NCBI GenBank assembly: GCA_014238445.1
Contig: JABABC010000248.1
Span: 1 to 9,487 of the forward strand
DNA from: Coxiellaceae bacterium
Lineage (GTDB): Bacteria; Pseudomonadota; Gammaproteobacteria; Coxiellales; Coxiellaceae
Length of the DNA stretch: 9,487 nt
Reading direction: 5' to 3'
The notes beneath the pieces are model-generated. The model was not told where the DNA came from. It saw only the letters and a list, made by a program, of their open reading frames with translations, and searched no databases. Both the position numbers and the translations under genes were made by a program. Positions 1 to 7,645 of the stretch are shown here, piece by piece (the first letter of the stretch is position 1; each line of letters begins with the position of its first letter).

Positions 1-1039
1 CTTCAATACGGGTTGATAATAAATCAATCATCTCCTCAATGGCTTTTCCTTCAGCGCATGAAAACACCGCTCGAAAACGCAGCTGTGATCCCAGGCTATC
101 TAACTGCTCGATTAAGGCTTTCACCGCATCCGGATTGTGTGCCACATCAAGAATCACCGAAACGCCATCAACGGAGTGTTGTTCAACACGTCCGGGTACC
201 ATCACAGACTTCAATCCTTTATCTATTGCCTGTTTATGAACTGGCATTTGAGACTGCAAACACTCGACTGCCATCAACGCACAAGAGGCATTATCCAAAC
301 GTACTGCAGGGACCGGTAAATCAGCATATTGTGTCAATTGCGACTGCCATAGCCACGATGATGTGTTATCGTCCAGCGTGTAGTCAAAAACATTATCGAT
401 TTGAAGTAACTCTGCTCCCAACATCTGTGCCACCTCCTTGATAGAGGGTGGAGGATCAACATCACCACAAATTACAGGGCACCCCGATCGCATAATGCCC
501 GCTTTTTCACGACCAATGGTTTCACGGTCACTGCCTAAAAATTCCATGTGATCTAAACCAATTGATGTAATGATAGAAACGGCAGGATCAATCACATTAA
601 CGGCATCTAATCGCCCCCCCAAACCTATTTCTAGTATGACAATATCCAAGGAAGCTTGTGCAAAAATCAGTAAAGCCGCAAGCGTAGTAAACTCAAAAAA
701 ACTGAGTGTGGTTTTTCCTCGTGCGCACTCAACCTGCTCAAAGGCTTTTAATAAAGACGACTCCGGCACAAGCTGCTGATTCAAGCGAATCCTTTCACAA
801 AAGTCGATTAATTCAGGAGAGGTATAACACCCCACATGATAACCTGCCGCATGATATATCGATTCCAGCGTAGTCGCACAGGAACCTTTTCCATTGGTAC
901 CTGCCACCGTGATGACCGAGCAACCTAGGGATAAAACCTGCAATCGTTCTGCAACGATACGCATACGATCTAAAGAAAGATCAATGCGCTTATTATGCAA
1001 CTGCATTATGTCGTCAAACCATGCTTGCAGTGTTTTCAC
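1..1039 (-). CDS. folC: Bifunctional dihydrofolate synthase / folylpolyglutamate synthase, C-terminus cut by window edge
   Basis: FolC joins L-glutamate to dihydropteroate to make dihydrofolate and then extends the polyglutamate tail of folates in the cytoplasm, using ATP. About 346 codons are visible; the E. coli enzyme has 422, so roughly the last 75 are missing off the left edge. Visible motifs are the P-loop TVAGTNGKGS (residues 44-53), LEIGLGGRLDA (136-146), LDH followed by GSDRETIGREKAGI (162-182, including the lysine that is carbamylated in the family, K179), and later PGRVE and LDVAHNPDA at the start of the C-terminal Mur-ligase-like domain. The start is GTG: AGGA lies 7 bases upstream and overlaps the accD stop, and the protein then begins MKTLQAWFDDI, matching the family N-terminus. 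It lies 9 bases after accD in the same operon. The usual SPHL motif reads SPEL (74-77). Family assignment is near certain. Confidence 0.95.
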   Translation of the reverse strand, partial: MKTLQAWFDDIMQLHNKRIDLSLDRMRIVAERLQVLSLGCSVITVAGTNGKGSCATTLESIYHAAGYHVGCYTSPELIDFCERIRLNQQLVPESSLLKAFEQVECARGKTTLSFFEFTTLAALLIFAQASLDIVILEIGLGGRLDAVNVIDPAVSIITSIGLDHMEFLGSDRETIGREKAGIMRSGCPVICGDVDPPPSIKEVAQMLGAELLQIDNVFDYTLDDNTSSWLWQSQLTQYADLPVPAVRLDNASCALMAVECLQSQMPVHKQAIDKGLKSVMVPGRVEQHSVDGVSVILDVAHNPDAVKALIEQLDSLGSQLRFRAVFSCAEGKAIEEMIDLLSTRIE

Positions 1040-1048
1040 TGTTTTGTC

Positions 1049-1933
1049 CTATTCACCTACTACCGAACTATTTTCTTGACTAGTTTCTGGTGCTGGCTGG
1101 TGCAAAAAAGCTGCTAACAATTGTGCAATACGATCACGCATATGAAGACGACCTACAATCATATCAATCGCACCATGTGACAAGAGAAATTCACTGCGCT
1201 GAAAGCCTTCTGGCAGCTCTTCTCGAATTGTTTGCTGAATCACACGGGGGCCTGAAAAACCAATTAACGCTTTAGGTTCCGCAATGATCACATCACCCAG
1301 CGTGGCTAAACTCGCAGATACACCGCCCATTGTTGGGTCACACAACACGGAGATAAAGGGTAAAGACGCTTCCGACAACTTGGCTAACACAGCTGACGTT
1401 TTAGCCATTTGGAATAATGAGAACACACCCTCTTGCATGCGCGCGCCCCCGCTCGTTGCAAAACACACTAAAGGCACTTGCGCTTGCATAGCTGCTTGTG
1501 TCGCGATGACAAATCGGTCTCCCACAGCACTACTCATAGTGCCGCCGATAAAACCAAAGTCGAATGCGCAAGCAATTAAAGGAATGCCATGCACCTGCCC
1601 TTCCATCACAATCAATGCCTCATCTTCTTGCGAGGTTTTTTTAGCTCCCGCCAATCGATCCCGATACTTTTTGGTGTCTTTAAACTTTAAATGATCAATC
1701 GCTTGAATATGTTTTGCGAGCTCTGTCGCACCCGAATCCATAAAGTAGCTCAGCCGTTTACGAGCACCAATGCGCACATGATGATGACACTTCGGACACA
1801 CATGCTGATTTTTATCGAGATCGGATGCGTACAACATGGACAAACACGCGGCACACTTTGACCAGACACCTTCAGGCACGCCCTTCGTTTTAACGGTCGA
1901 TATTTTAGGCAAAATTCTTGTAAACCAACTCAC
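1049..1933 (-). CDS. accD: Acetyl-CoA carboxylase carboxyltransferase subunit beta
   Basis: AccD pairs with AccA (not in this window) as the carboxyltransferase that moves CO2 from biotin on AccB to acetyl-CoA, giving malonyl-CoA for fatty acid synthesis in the cytoplasm. The 294-residue product has the N-terminal zinc ribbon C27-x2-C30 and C46-x2-C49, at the same positions as in E. coli. The crotonase-fold core follows, with SGGARMQEG (about 160-168), DPTMGGVSAS and AEPKALIGFSGPRV. The last 20 or so residues are a variable acidic tail. The start is GTG, supported by GAGGG 7 bases upstream and by the conserved opening MSWF. The gene sits 41 bases after truA and 9 bases before folC, so it is very likely co-transcribed with both. 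Nothing essential is missing. Confidence 0.97.
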   Translation of the reverse strand: MSWFTRILPKISTVKTKGVPEGVWSKCAACLSMLYASDLDKNQHVCPKCHHHVRIGARKRLSYFMDSGATELAKHIQAIDHLKFKDTKKYRDRLAGAKKTSQEDEALIVMEGQVHGIPLIACAFDFGFIGGTMSSAVGDRFVIATQAAMQAQVPLVCFATSGGARMQEGVFSLFQMAKTSAVLAKLSEASLPFISVLCDPTMGGVSASLATLGDVIIAEPKALIGFSGPRVIQQTIREELPEGFQRSEFLLSHGAIDMIVGRLHMRDRIAQLLAAFLHQPAPETSQENSSVVGE

Positions 1934-1940
1934 TGATAAA

Positions 1941-1945
1941 CCCTC
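1941..1945 (-). promoter_or_regulatory. Ribosome binding site for accD (GTG start)
   Basis: GAGGG on the minus strand, 7 bases before the GTG at 1933. It settles the non-ATG start, since the only nearby ATG (1946-1944) opens a frame that stops after five codons. Confidence 0.7.
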
Positions 1946-1974
1946 ATAGTAACGTTGAATTTATAAACCACCGA

Positions 1975-2787
1975 TCATACCAAAAGATCGGGCAAAAAAA
2001 AGGGACCGATGGGTGCATCTGGCAATGCAAATGCAGTGGGGTATCCGACTTTTACTAGATATAACCCATGTGGTGCAATCGTCTGAGCCGCAGCTTTACG
2101 ATCACGCGCCTCTAGCACTGAGGAGACCCATTCAACTGGCTGACGATTCGAACCCACCTGAACTAGTACCCCAACAATATTACGCACCATGTGCAGCAAA
2201 AAAGCATTGGCTTGCAGCTCAATAATTAACATCTGCCGTTGCCGTCGAATCATGATTTCTTCTATACGCCTCACTGGGCTTTTTGACTGACAACCCGCCC
2301 CTCTAAAAGAACTAAAATCGTGCTCTCCAACCAAGCACGATGAGGCTTCACGCATCGCTTGGTCATCTAAAGTCGTGTGATACCAACCCACTGCATGCCG
2401 TAAAATACCCGGTCGGACAGGGTAATTATACAGCAAATAACGATAACGGCGGAATGTTGCAGAAAATCGCGCATGAAAGTCCAAAGGCATTTCCTTTGCC
2501 CATAAGACGGATATATCGTGTGGCAAATTACTGTTAGCACCAAAAATCCACGCATGATCAGTGCGATCAGCATCCGTGTCAAAGTGAACAATCTGCCCGG
2601 TAGCATGCACTCGTGCATCCGTTCGACCCGCACAAGTCACCAACACGGGATGATGTGCTACTTGTGACAAAGCTTTTTCAACCATCAATTGAACTGTGAT
2701 TAAATCTTCAGGGCTATCCTGTCGCTGCCACCCATGGTAGCGCGCACCATCATAACGAATACATAGAGCATAACGCCGCCTAGTCAT
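1975..2787 (-). CDS. truA: tRNA pseudouridine(38-40) synthase TruA
   Basis: TruA converts uridines 38-40 in the anticodon arm of many tRNAs to pseudouridine. The product is 270 residues, the same length as in E. coli. It opens with the RYDGARYHGWQRQ strand (11-23) and carries the catalytic aspartate in CAGRTDARVHATGQ (D57). Later it has FHARFSATFRRYRY and the C-terminal HMVRNIVGVLVQVG helix typical of the family. One oddity is that the position two after the catalytic Asp, normally Gly (RTDAGVH), is Arg here, a one-base change (GGA to CGA). The rest of the fold looks intact, so the gene is probably functional, but this residue should be confirmed. The ATG overlaps the end of the fimV-like gene by 8 bases and has GAAGAG 7 bases upstream, pointing to translational coupling. 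trpF, often found between truA and accD in related bacteria, is absent. Confidence 0.95.
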   Translation of the reverse strand: MTRRRYALCIRYDGARYHGWQRQDSPEDLITVQLMVEKALSQVAHHPVLVTCAGRTDARVHATGQIVHFDTDADRTDHAWIFGANSNLPHDISVLWAKEMPLDFHARFSATFRRYRYLLYNYPVRPGILRHAVGWYHTTLDDQAMREASSCLVGEHDFSSFRGAGCQSKSPVRRIEEIMIRRQRQMLIIELQANAFLLHMVRNIVGVLVQVGSNRQPVEWVSSVLEARDRKAAAQTIAPHGLYLVKVGYPTAFALPDAPIGPFFLPDLLV

Positions 2788-3697
2788 TGTTTTTCTCTTC
2801 TGATGAGGACAATGATTGTAATAACGCTTCTGCTTGGACTACATAGTCTGAGTTTTTACTAACTAAAATTTCTTGCAACACTTCGCGCGCTTGCAGCTCA
2901 TCACCCATTTGCACATAAGCACGCGCTAAGTCTAACTTTGCGGGCATCGCCTCTTCAGTGCCCATAAAGTCATACTCTTCTTCTAACTCAGATAGGTCTG
3001 CTGATTGAGGTGCCTGACGACGCATCAACCAAACACTGCCGATGTTCATCAGCAATAATAACGCGACAATAAAACTTAACACGATCAACCATGGCTTCCA
3101 TGCTTCTGTGTTCCCTGCTTGCGGTGTCCCAGCAGCCGTTGTTGACACATCATCTGACTGAGAATCCATCTGAGTCATCACCACCTGCATGTGTTGCATG
3201 GCCTTGGCAAGGCTGATCACTTTCAGCTCCAATAAGTGATTTTGTGTTGACAAGGCTACCAGTCGATCACTGAGCTGTTGCTGCGATGAGGTGCTCATTT
3301 GCCCTAGCCGGACAATTTGTGCTTGCAAGGCCTGCATATCCACTGAAGTCGAAGCCATGACGGCTGGTGGTGATAATGGATTCTGTGAATGCTTTGCCCT
3401 CGACTCAATGGCTTGAATATGTGCCATTTGAGCGGCTTCTTCTTCAGGTGACACAGCGGTTGAGGGCGCTGTGTCAGATAAAGCTGTTTGTTGAGTTGAT
3501 GACTCAGCATCATTAGGTGCAGCCTGAGGATCTGACGTGGAAGACGAAGCTGATGCCGTTGGCTCATCACCTGCCATATGAAACGCTTGTGGTGTGGTTG
3601 GTGTCGCTAAGGGATTACTTTGCCCACACGCTAGCCCAGACAGGGAAAACAAAAAAAATGCTTTAAAAACAACCAGTAATATCCTATTCATCATCAT
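2780..3697 (-). CDS. fimV: Short FimV-like inner-membrane protein (FimV C-terminal domain, no LysM)
   Basis: FimV/HubP proteins are polar organisers linked to type IV pili, twitching and cell polarity. The product is about 305 residues, counting from the first of three tandem ATGs. It has an N-terminal hydrophobic segment like a signal peptide (about 4-22), a long Ser/Thr/Ala/Pro/Gln-rich stretch (about 26-90), a Gln/Leu-rich probable coiled coil (about 120-175), one transmembrane helix (about 202-226, WLIVLSFIVALLLLMNIGSV), and a cytoplasmic acidic end. That end has EEEYDFMGTEE and KLDLARAYVQMGD, the hallmark of the FimV C-terminal TPR-like domain. Typical FimV proteins are around 900 residues with a periplasmic LysM domain; none is visible here. 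The start is uncertain: ATGs lie at 3697, 3694 and 3691, and AGGA (3700-3697) is best spaced for 3691. The Cys after the hydrophobic segment lacks a good lipobox. Its place beside truA fits fimV. Exact role is inferred. Confidence 0.8.
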   Translation of the reverse strand: MMMNRILLVVFKAFFLFSLSGLACGQSNPLATPTTPQAFHMAGDEPTASASSSTSDPQAAPNDAESSTQQTALSDTAPSTAVSPEEEAAQMAHIQAIESRAKHSQNPLSPPAVMASTSVDMQALQAQIVRLGQMSTSSQQQLSDRLVALSTQNHLLELKVISLAKAMQHMQVVMTQMDSQSDDVSTTAAGTPQAGNTEAWKPWLIVLSFIVALLLLMNIGSVWLMRRQAPQSADLSELEEEYDFMGTEEAMPAKLDLARAYVQMGDELQAREVLQEILVSKNSDYVVQAEALLQSLSSSEEKNND

Positions 3698-3784
3698 CCT
3701 ATGAGTCAATATGTTCTATGGCCTCGTAATATAACAAATGTTAGACCAAGCTTCATCTTTCCGATAAACTGCACAGCTCTGAAC
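3698..3784. promoter_or_regulatory. Divergent intergenic region, probable promoters of the fimV operon and rlmD-relA
   Basis: These 87 bases separate two operons pointing away from each other, so at least one promoter in each direction is expected here. The AT-rich core GTAATATAAC (3726-3735) offers a -10-like TAATAT on the plus strand and TATATT on the minus strand. I see no good -35 box at the right distance in either direction, so the exact promoters are not established. Confidence 0.35.
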
Positions 3785-5122
3785 ATGACCCAATACCCCC
3801 TCCCTATGAGCAAATCACCTCACCCTATTCTCACCACCACCATTAAACGCTTAAGCCATGAAGCTCGTGGCATTGCTCATATCGATGGCAAAACCACTTT
3901 CATTAAAGACGCTCTACCCGGAGAAACCATACGATTTACTCTCACACAGCGACACGGTCGATTTGATGAAGGCCAAACACGAGAAGTCCTCTCATCAGCA
4001 CCTGAGCGCACCACGCCAAGCTGCGCGCATTTTGGCACTTGTGGCGGCTGCAGCTTGCAACACATGCAACACCCAGCCCAAATCACACATAAACAAGCCA
4101 GCCTCGCTAACTTATTAAAACACCAAGGCCATACAGAACCCGATCGTTGGCTCCCCCCTCTCACAAAGGCCATATGGGGCTATCGTCATAAAGCACGCCT
4201 TAGCATTCACTATGCGGCTAAAAAAGGCAAAGTACTGGTAGGCTTTAGGGATCGTGAAGGCCGCTGTGTCGCCAACCTGGATAAATGCCACATCCTTCAC
4301 CCGAGCGTGGGTCATCAACTACCCGCTATCAGTGATTGTTTATTGAACCTCGATGCCCGTGGCAGTATCCCACAAATTGAAATTGCCATCGGCGACAATA
4401 CAACCGCACTGATTGTTAGACACCTCGATCCACTGAGCACAACAGACTTAGATAAAATCACAAGACTCGCTCAACAACAAGATTACCGCCTATACCTACA
4501 ACCCAAAGGTCCTGACAGCATCCATCTCCACTATCCAACCGCCATATCACCTCTGATGCAATACACCCTACGTGACCATCAACTCACATTTCACTTTCAC
4601 CCTAGTCAGTTCATCCAAATCAACCCCGCCATGAATCAGGCCATGGTCAATCAAGCCATCACACAATTCCAACTCACCCCCACTGATCGTGTACTGGATC
4701 TCTTTTGTGGTGTCGGTAATTTCAGTTTACCCATCGCTAAACAATGCCAACAGGTTATCGGCATCGAGGGTGATCATACTGCAGTTGCACAAGCCAAAGT
4801 TAACGCCGAACACAATCACCTCAGCAACACCACGTTTGACACAGCCAATCTCTTTAAACCCGACCCCAATACCCCTTGGATGCAACAACGTTTTGACAAA
4901 GTGTTACTGGATCCGCCTCGTGCTGGCGCCCAGAAAATCCTCCCCTTTCTTAACACATGGCAACCTTCCATCGTGGTCTATATCTCATGCAATCCTGCTA
5001 CACTAGCACGTGATACGGCCATACTGAGTTCGCTCAACTATCGCTTATCAACGGTGGGTATCATGGATATGTTTCCACATACTCAACACACAGAAGCCAT
5101 GGCTGTGTTTTACAGGAATTAA
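3785..5122 (+). CDS. rlmD: 23S rRNA (uracil(1939)-C5)-methyltransferase RlmD
   Basis: RlmD (RumA) methylates C5 of U1939 in 23S rRNA using S-adenosylmethionine. Counting from the ATG at 3785 the protein has 445 residues (E. coli 433). It has an N-terminal TRAM domain (about 15-65, with GIAH and DGKTTFIKDALPGE) and four cysteines for the 4Fe-4S cluster, C80, C86, C89 (CAHFGTCGGC) and C168, nearly at E. coli positions. The SAM site is VLDLFCGVGNFSLPIA (303-318). LLDPPRAGA (374-382) and the nucleophile motif SCNPATLARD (C402) follow. The frame is open back to an ATG at 3701, which would add 28 residues unlike the family and overlap the fimV start region. An ATG at 3806 is also possible. Neither 3785 nor 3806 has a clear Shine-Dalgarno, so the start is tentative. 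relA follows after 3 bases, an adjacency also found in E. coli. Confidence 0.95.
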   Translation: MTQYPLPMSKSPHPILTTTIKRLSHEARGIAHIDGKTTFIKDALPGETIRFTLTQRHGRFDEGQTREVLSSAPERTTPSCAHFGTCGGCSLQHMQHPAQITHKQASLANLLKHQGHTEPDRWLPPLTKAIWGYRHKARLSIHYAAKKGKVLVGFRDREGRCVANLDKCHILHPSVGHQLPAISDCLLNLDARGSIPQIEIAIGDNTTALIVRHLDPLSTTDLDKITRLAQQQDYRLYLQPKGPDSIHLHYPTAISPLMQYTLRDHQLTFHFHPSQFIQINPAMNQAMVNQAITQFQLTPTDRVLDLFCGVGNFSLPIAKQCQQVIGIEGDHTAVAQAKVNAEHNHLSNTTFDTANLFKPDPNTPWMQQRFDKVLLDPPRAGAQKILPFLNTWQPSIVVYISCNPATLARDTAILSSLNYRLSTVGIMDMFPHTQHTEAMAVFYRN

Positions 5123-5125
5123 TAC

Positions 5126-7321
5126 ATGACGGATTTAAAAAGACTTAATCGCCCCTTTAATGAAACCGATATCCATGACTGGTTAATACAGGTTGCCGAA
5201 AAAAACCCTGCGTTAAATCACGCGTTACTAAAAAAAGCCTGTCATTTTATAGAAACGAACAATACAATCACACCTACAAAACACGCAACTGCTCAATTAG
5301 GTTTAGCGATTGCTGATATTTTATTAACGACGAACAGTGATAGTCACACCCTCGTTAGCGCACTCATTATGCCAACAGTGATTCATAACAACATAGACAA
5401 CAACACCGTCACTGAACACTTCCATCGCAACATCACACACCTGCTAATAGGGGTCCAAAAAATTGATGAGGCTGAAGACCTTCATGCCAACAAACCCATC
5501 CACCATGCAGAGCATATCGATAATTTACGCAAAATGATGCTTGCCATCATTGATGATGCACGCATTGTACTGCTTAAGCTCTCCAAACAGATCATCGAAT
5601 TGCAACGCATTAAACTAGCCGATGAACCCCAAAAAAAATCCCTAGCTCAACACACCATGGACCTCTATGCACCACTAGCTAATCGCTTAGGCATGGGTCA
5701 ACTCAAATGGCAACTGGAAGACTTTGCCTTCCGCTACCTCTCCCCAGAAACCTACAGCACCTTATCGAAGTCACTCAAATTACGGCGCAAAGAACGTGAT
5801 CACTTTATTCATGAAATGAAAACGACACTCATCCGCCTTTTACGTGATGCGGGTATCACCCACATTGACGTTTCTGGCCGGTCCAAACATATTTACAGTA
5901 TCCATAAAAAAATTGAGCGCAAACACGTGCCGTTTAATCAAATTTATGATGCCAGTGCGCTTCGCATCTTAGTACCTGAAATCAAAGATTGTTATACCAC
6001 CTTAGGTATTATTCATGCGCAATGGCCACCTATCAAAGAAGAATTTGATGACTATATTTCACAACCCAAACCCAATGGTTATCAGTCCATTCATACAGCT
6101 GTGATTTTTCATGAAACCTTGAATGTTGAAATTCAAATCCGCACACATGACATGCATGAGTCCGCGGAACTCGGTGTTGCAGCCCACTGGAAATACAAAG
6201 AAGGCTCATCCGGTAAAGCCACTTACGAAGATAAAATTACTACCTTACGTCAGATTATCGATTGGCAAAAAGATTTATCCGATGACAAAACAGCGGAACA
6301 TAACCAGGAATACACTCGTTTATTTGAAGACCGAGTCTACGTTTTTACACCTCAAGGTGATGTCTACGACCTTCCCATAGGCGCAACACCCTTAGACTTC
6401 GCTTATTATATTCACACGGAGGTGGGTAATCGCTGTAAAGGCGCTATCATCAATGGCAAACTCGAACCACTCACACAAGCCCTCAAAACAGGTGATCGAG
6501 TTGAAATCAAAACCGGAAAAATAGACCAACCAAGTTTAGACTGGCTTAGTCCACAGACAGGGTATATCACAACCACACAAGCTCGGCAAAAAATAAAAGC
6601 CTGGTTTCGCCGGCAAGATGCTGCTCGACACCTTGAAATGGGGGAAGAACTTTGGGATAAAGCACGGAAGAAAAACCAGCTCCCCAAACAATCGTTACAC
6701 GCCTTACTAGAAGACTTTCGCTGTCAGACCACACAAGAACTATTAACCAACCTCGGATCAGGCGATATTCAAATCAGCACCGTATTACAGCATTTACAAG
6801 CCCTTAATGAAGAGCCAGAAGAACCAAAAAGCACACAGATACTTGCCAACGTCAACAAAGCCCATGCTCCCGTTAAACCTAAAGGGAGTATAGAAGGAGT
6901 GGGCAACACCCTCACAACACTCGCACGCTGCTGCAAACCCATACCGGGCGACCCTATTATTGGCTATGTCACCAAAGGGCGCGGGATAAGTATCCACAAA
7001 GAAAGTTGCGGCAATGTGCAATATGCCTTACAAAAACAACCTGAGCGTTTAACCTCCGTTAACTGGCGTAAAGACTGCCTAAGTGACTATTTATTGGGTT
7101 TAGATATTGAAGCAACCGGTCGGTCAGAATTACTACACGACATCACCAACGTCATGGCTAAACATCAATGTCACCTCATGGGCATACAGTCTCATGTGGA
7201 TACCATTGCCGACACCACTTACATTCAACTCACAGTCTCTGTTAAAGCACCTACTGAGTCACAACAGCTCATGAATGCTATAAAACATTTACAGGGTGTC
7301 ACGCAAGTTAAAAGAAAATAA
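5126..7321 (+). CDS. relA: (p)ppGpp synthetase RelA
   Basis: RelA binds ribosomes stalled on uncharged tRNA and makes (p)ppGpp from ATP and GTP/GDP, starting the stringent response. The product is 731 residues (E. coli 744). The N-terminal pseudo-hydrolase domain (about 25-200) lacks the HD dyad: the equivalent position reads LIMPTVIHNN, so hydrolysis is not expected. The synthetase domain (about 245-370) has GRSKHIYSIHKK, the RelA-type acidic EFDDY (306-310), PKPNGYQSIHT and VEIQIRT. The TGS domain begins at DRVYVFTPQGDVYDLP (402-417). The zinc-finger region has CC (602-603), H624 and C628, and a C-terminal ACT domain runs from about 655. AGGAA sits 7 bases before the ATG, at the end of rlmD, so the two genes are probably one transcript. 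EFDD rather than the RxKD of bifunctional enzymes argues for RelA over SpoT. An A8 run lies at 5631-5638 within the frame. Confidence 0.97.
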   Translation: MTDLKRLNRPFNETDIHDWLIQVAEKNPALNHALLKKACHFIETNNTITPTKHATAQLGLAIADILLTTNSDSHTLVSALIMPTVIHNNIDNNTVTEHFHRNITHLLIGVQKIDEAEDLHANKPIHHAEHIDNLRKMMLAIIDDARIVLLKLSKQIIELQRIKLADEPQKKSLAQHTMDLYAPLANRLGMGQLKWQLEDFAFRYLSPETYSTLSKSLKLRRKERDHFIHEMKTTLIRLLRDAGITHIDVSGRSKHIYSIHKKIERKHVPFNQIYDASALRILVPEIKDCYTTLGIIHAQWPPIKEEFDDYISQPKPNGYQSIHTAVIFHETLNVEIQIRTHDMHESAELGVAAHWKYKEGSSGKATYEDKITTLRQIIDWQKDLSDDKTAEHNQEYTRLFEDRVYVFTPQGDVYDLPIGATPLDFAYYIHTEVGNRCKGAIINGKLEPLTQALKTGDRVEIKTGKIDQPSLDWLSPQTGYITTTQARQKIKAWFRRQDAARHLEMGEELWDKARKKNQLPKQSLHALLEDFRCQTTQELLTNLGSGDIQISTVLQHLQALNEEPEEPKSTQILANVNKAHAPVKPKGSIEGVGNTLTTLARCCKPIPGDPIIGYVTKGRGISIHKESCGNVQYALQKQPERLTSVNWRKDCLSDYLLGLDIEATGRSELLHDITNVMAKHQCHLMGIQSHVDTIADTTYIQLTVSVKAPTESQQLMNAIKHLQGVTQVKRK

Positions 7322-7557
7322 CATTACCACACTGCATTATTGAAATCACACACAAACAGAAGCTCACACGCAACGCCGATAAAGCAACTTAAGATCGCAT
7401 AGAATGTATTTCTTGATTATGAGCAATATGAAAGAACGTCTCAAGAAGCAAGGAAAAGGAAAAGGTGGCGTAATCATTGGCACGTAATATTGACACCCTA
7501 ACTCATCTAGAAAGTACAGCTGCTCTGTTTTCTCATTAATAAACACATACCCTCACC

Positions 7558-7591
7558 CCAATCTAGTTGCAACTTGGCCATGATAGATTGG
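7558..7591. repeat. Perfect 8-bp inverted repeat (hairpin, 18-base loop)
   Basis: CCAATCTA (7558-7565) and TAGATTGG (7584-7591) are exact reverse complements, and the loop starts with the small palindrome GTTGCAAC. It sits midway between two converging genes, so a role in stopping transcription from either side is possible. There is no T run on either side, so it is not a standard intrinsic terminator. The arms are certain; the function is not. Confidence 0.5.
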
Positions 7592-7621
7592 AAAGTAACG
7601 GTGCAAATCAGCGATACAGGC

Positions 7622-7645
7622 AACCTGCTTCAAGGTTTTAATTTC
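7622..7645 (+). terminator. Weak terminator-like hairpin in the relA-sdhE gap
   Basis: AACCT (7622-7626) can pair with AGGTT (7633-7637) around a 6-base loop, followed by a T-rich stretch (TTTAATTT). The stem is only 5 bp with two G-C pairs, and it lies 300 bases beyond relA. It is listed as a possibility only. Confidence 0.2.

Noticed and set aside
13..441. A 142-codon plus-strand open frame
   Set aside because: It is antisense to folC, whose motifs are unmistakable on the minus strand. The frame has no recognisable protein character.
614..620. C7 run in folC as a possible phase-variation switch
   Set aside because: It encodes the conserved Gly-Gly of the LGLGGR motif, is short for a contingency tract, and lies in a housekeeping gene.
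1284..1694. A 136-codon plus-strand open frame
   Set aside because: It lies entirely opposite accD, which is clearly the real gene here.
3610..3640. FimV-like protein as a lipoprotein
   Set aside because: The Cys after the hydrophobic segment is preceded by GLA, without Leu, Ile or Val at -3, so the lipobox is poor. A membrane helix later in the protein already explains anchoring.
5126..5760. Bifunctional SpoT/Rel activity for the relA product
   Set aside because: The HD hydrolase dyad is absent and the synthetase has the acidic EFDD motif typical of synthetase-only RelA.
7501..7540. Terminator after relA formed by ACAG/CTGT followed by TTTTC
   Set aside because: The stem is only 4 bp and lies nearly 200 bases beyond the relA stop. 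It is too weak to claim.
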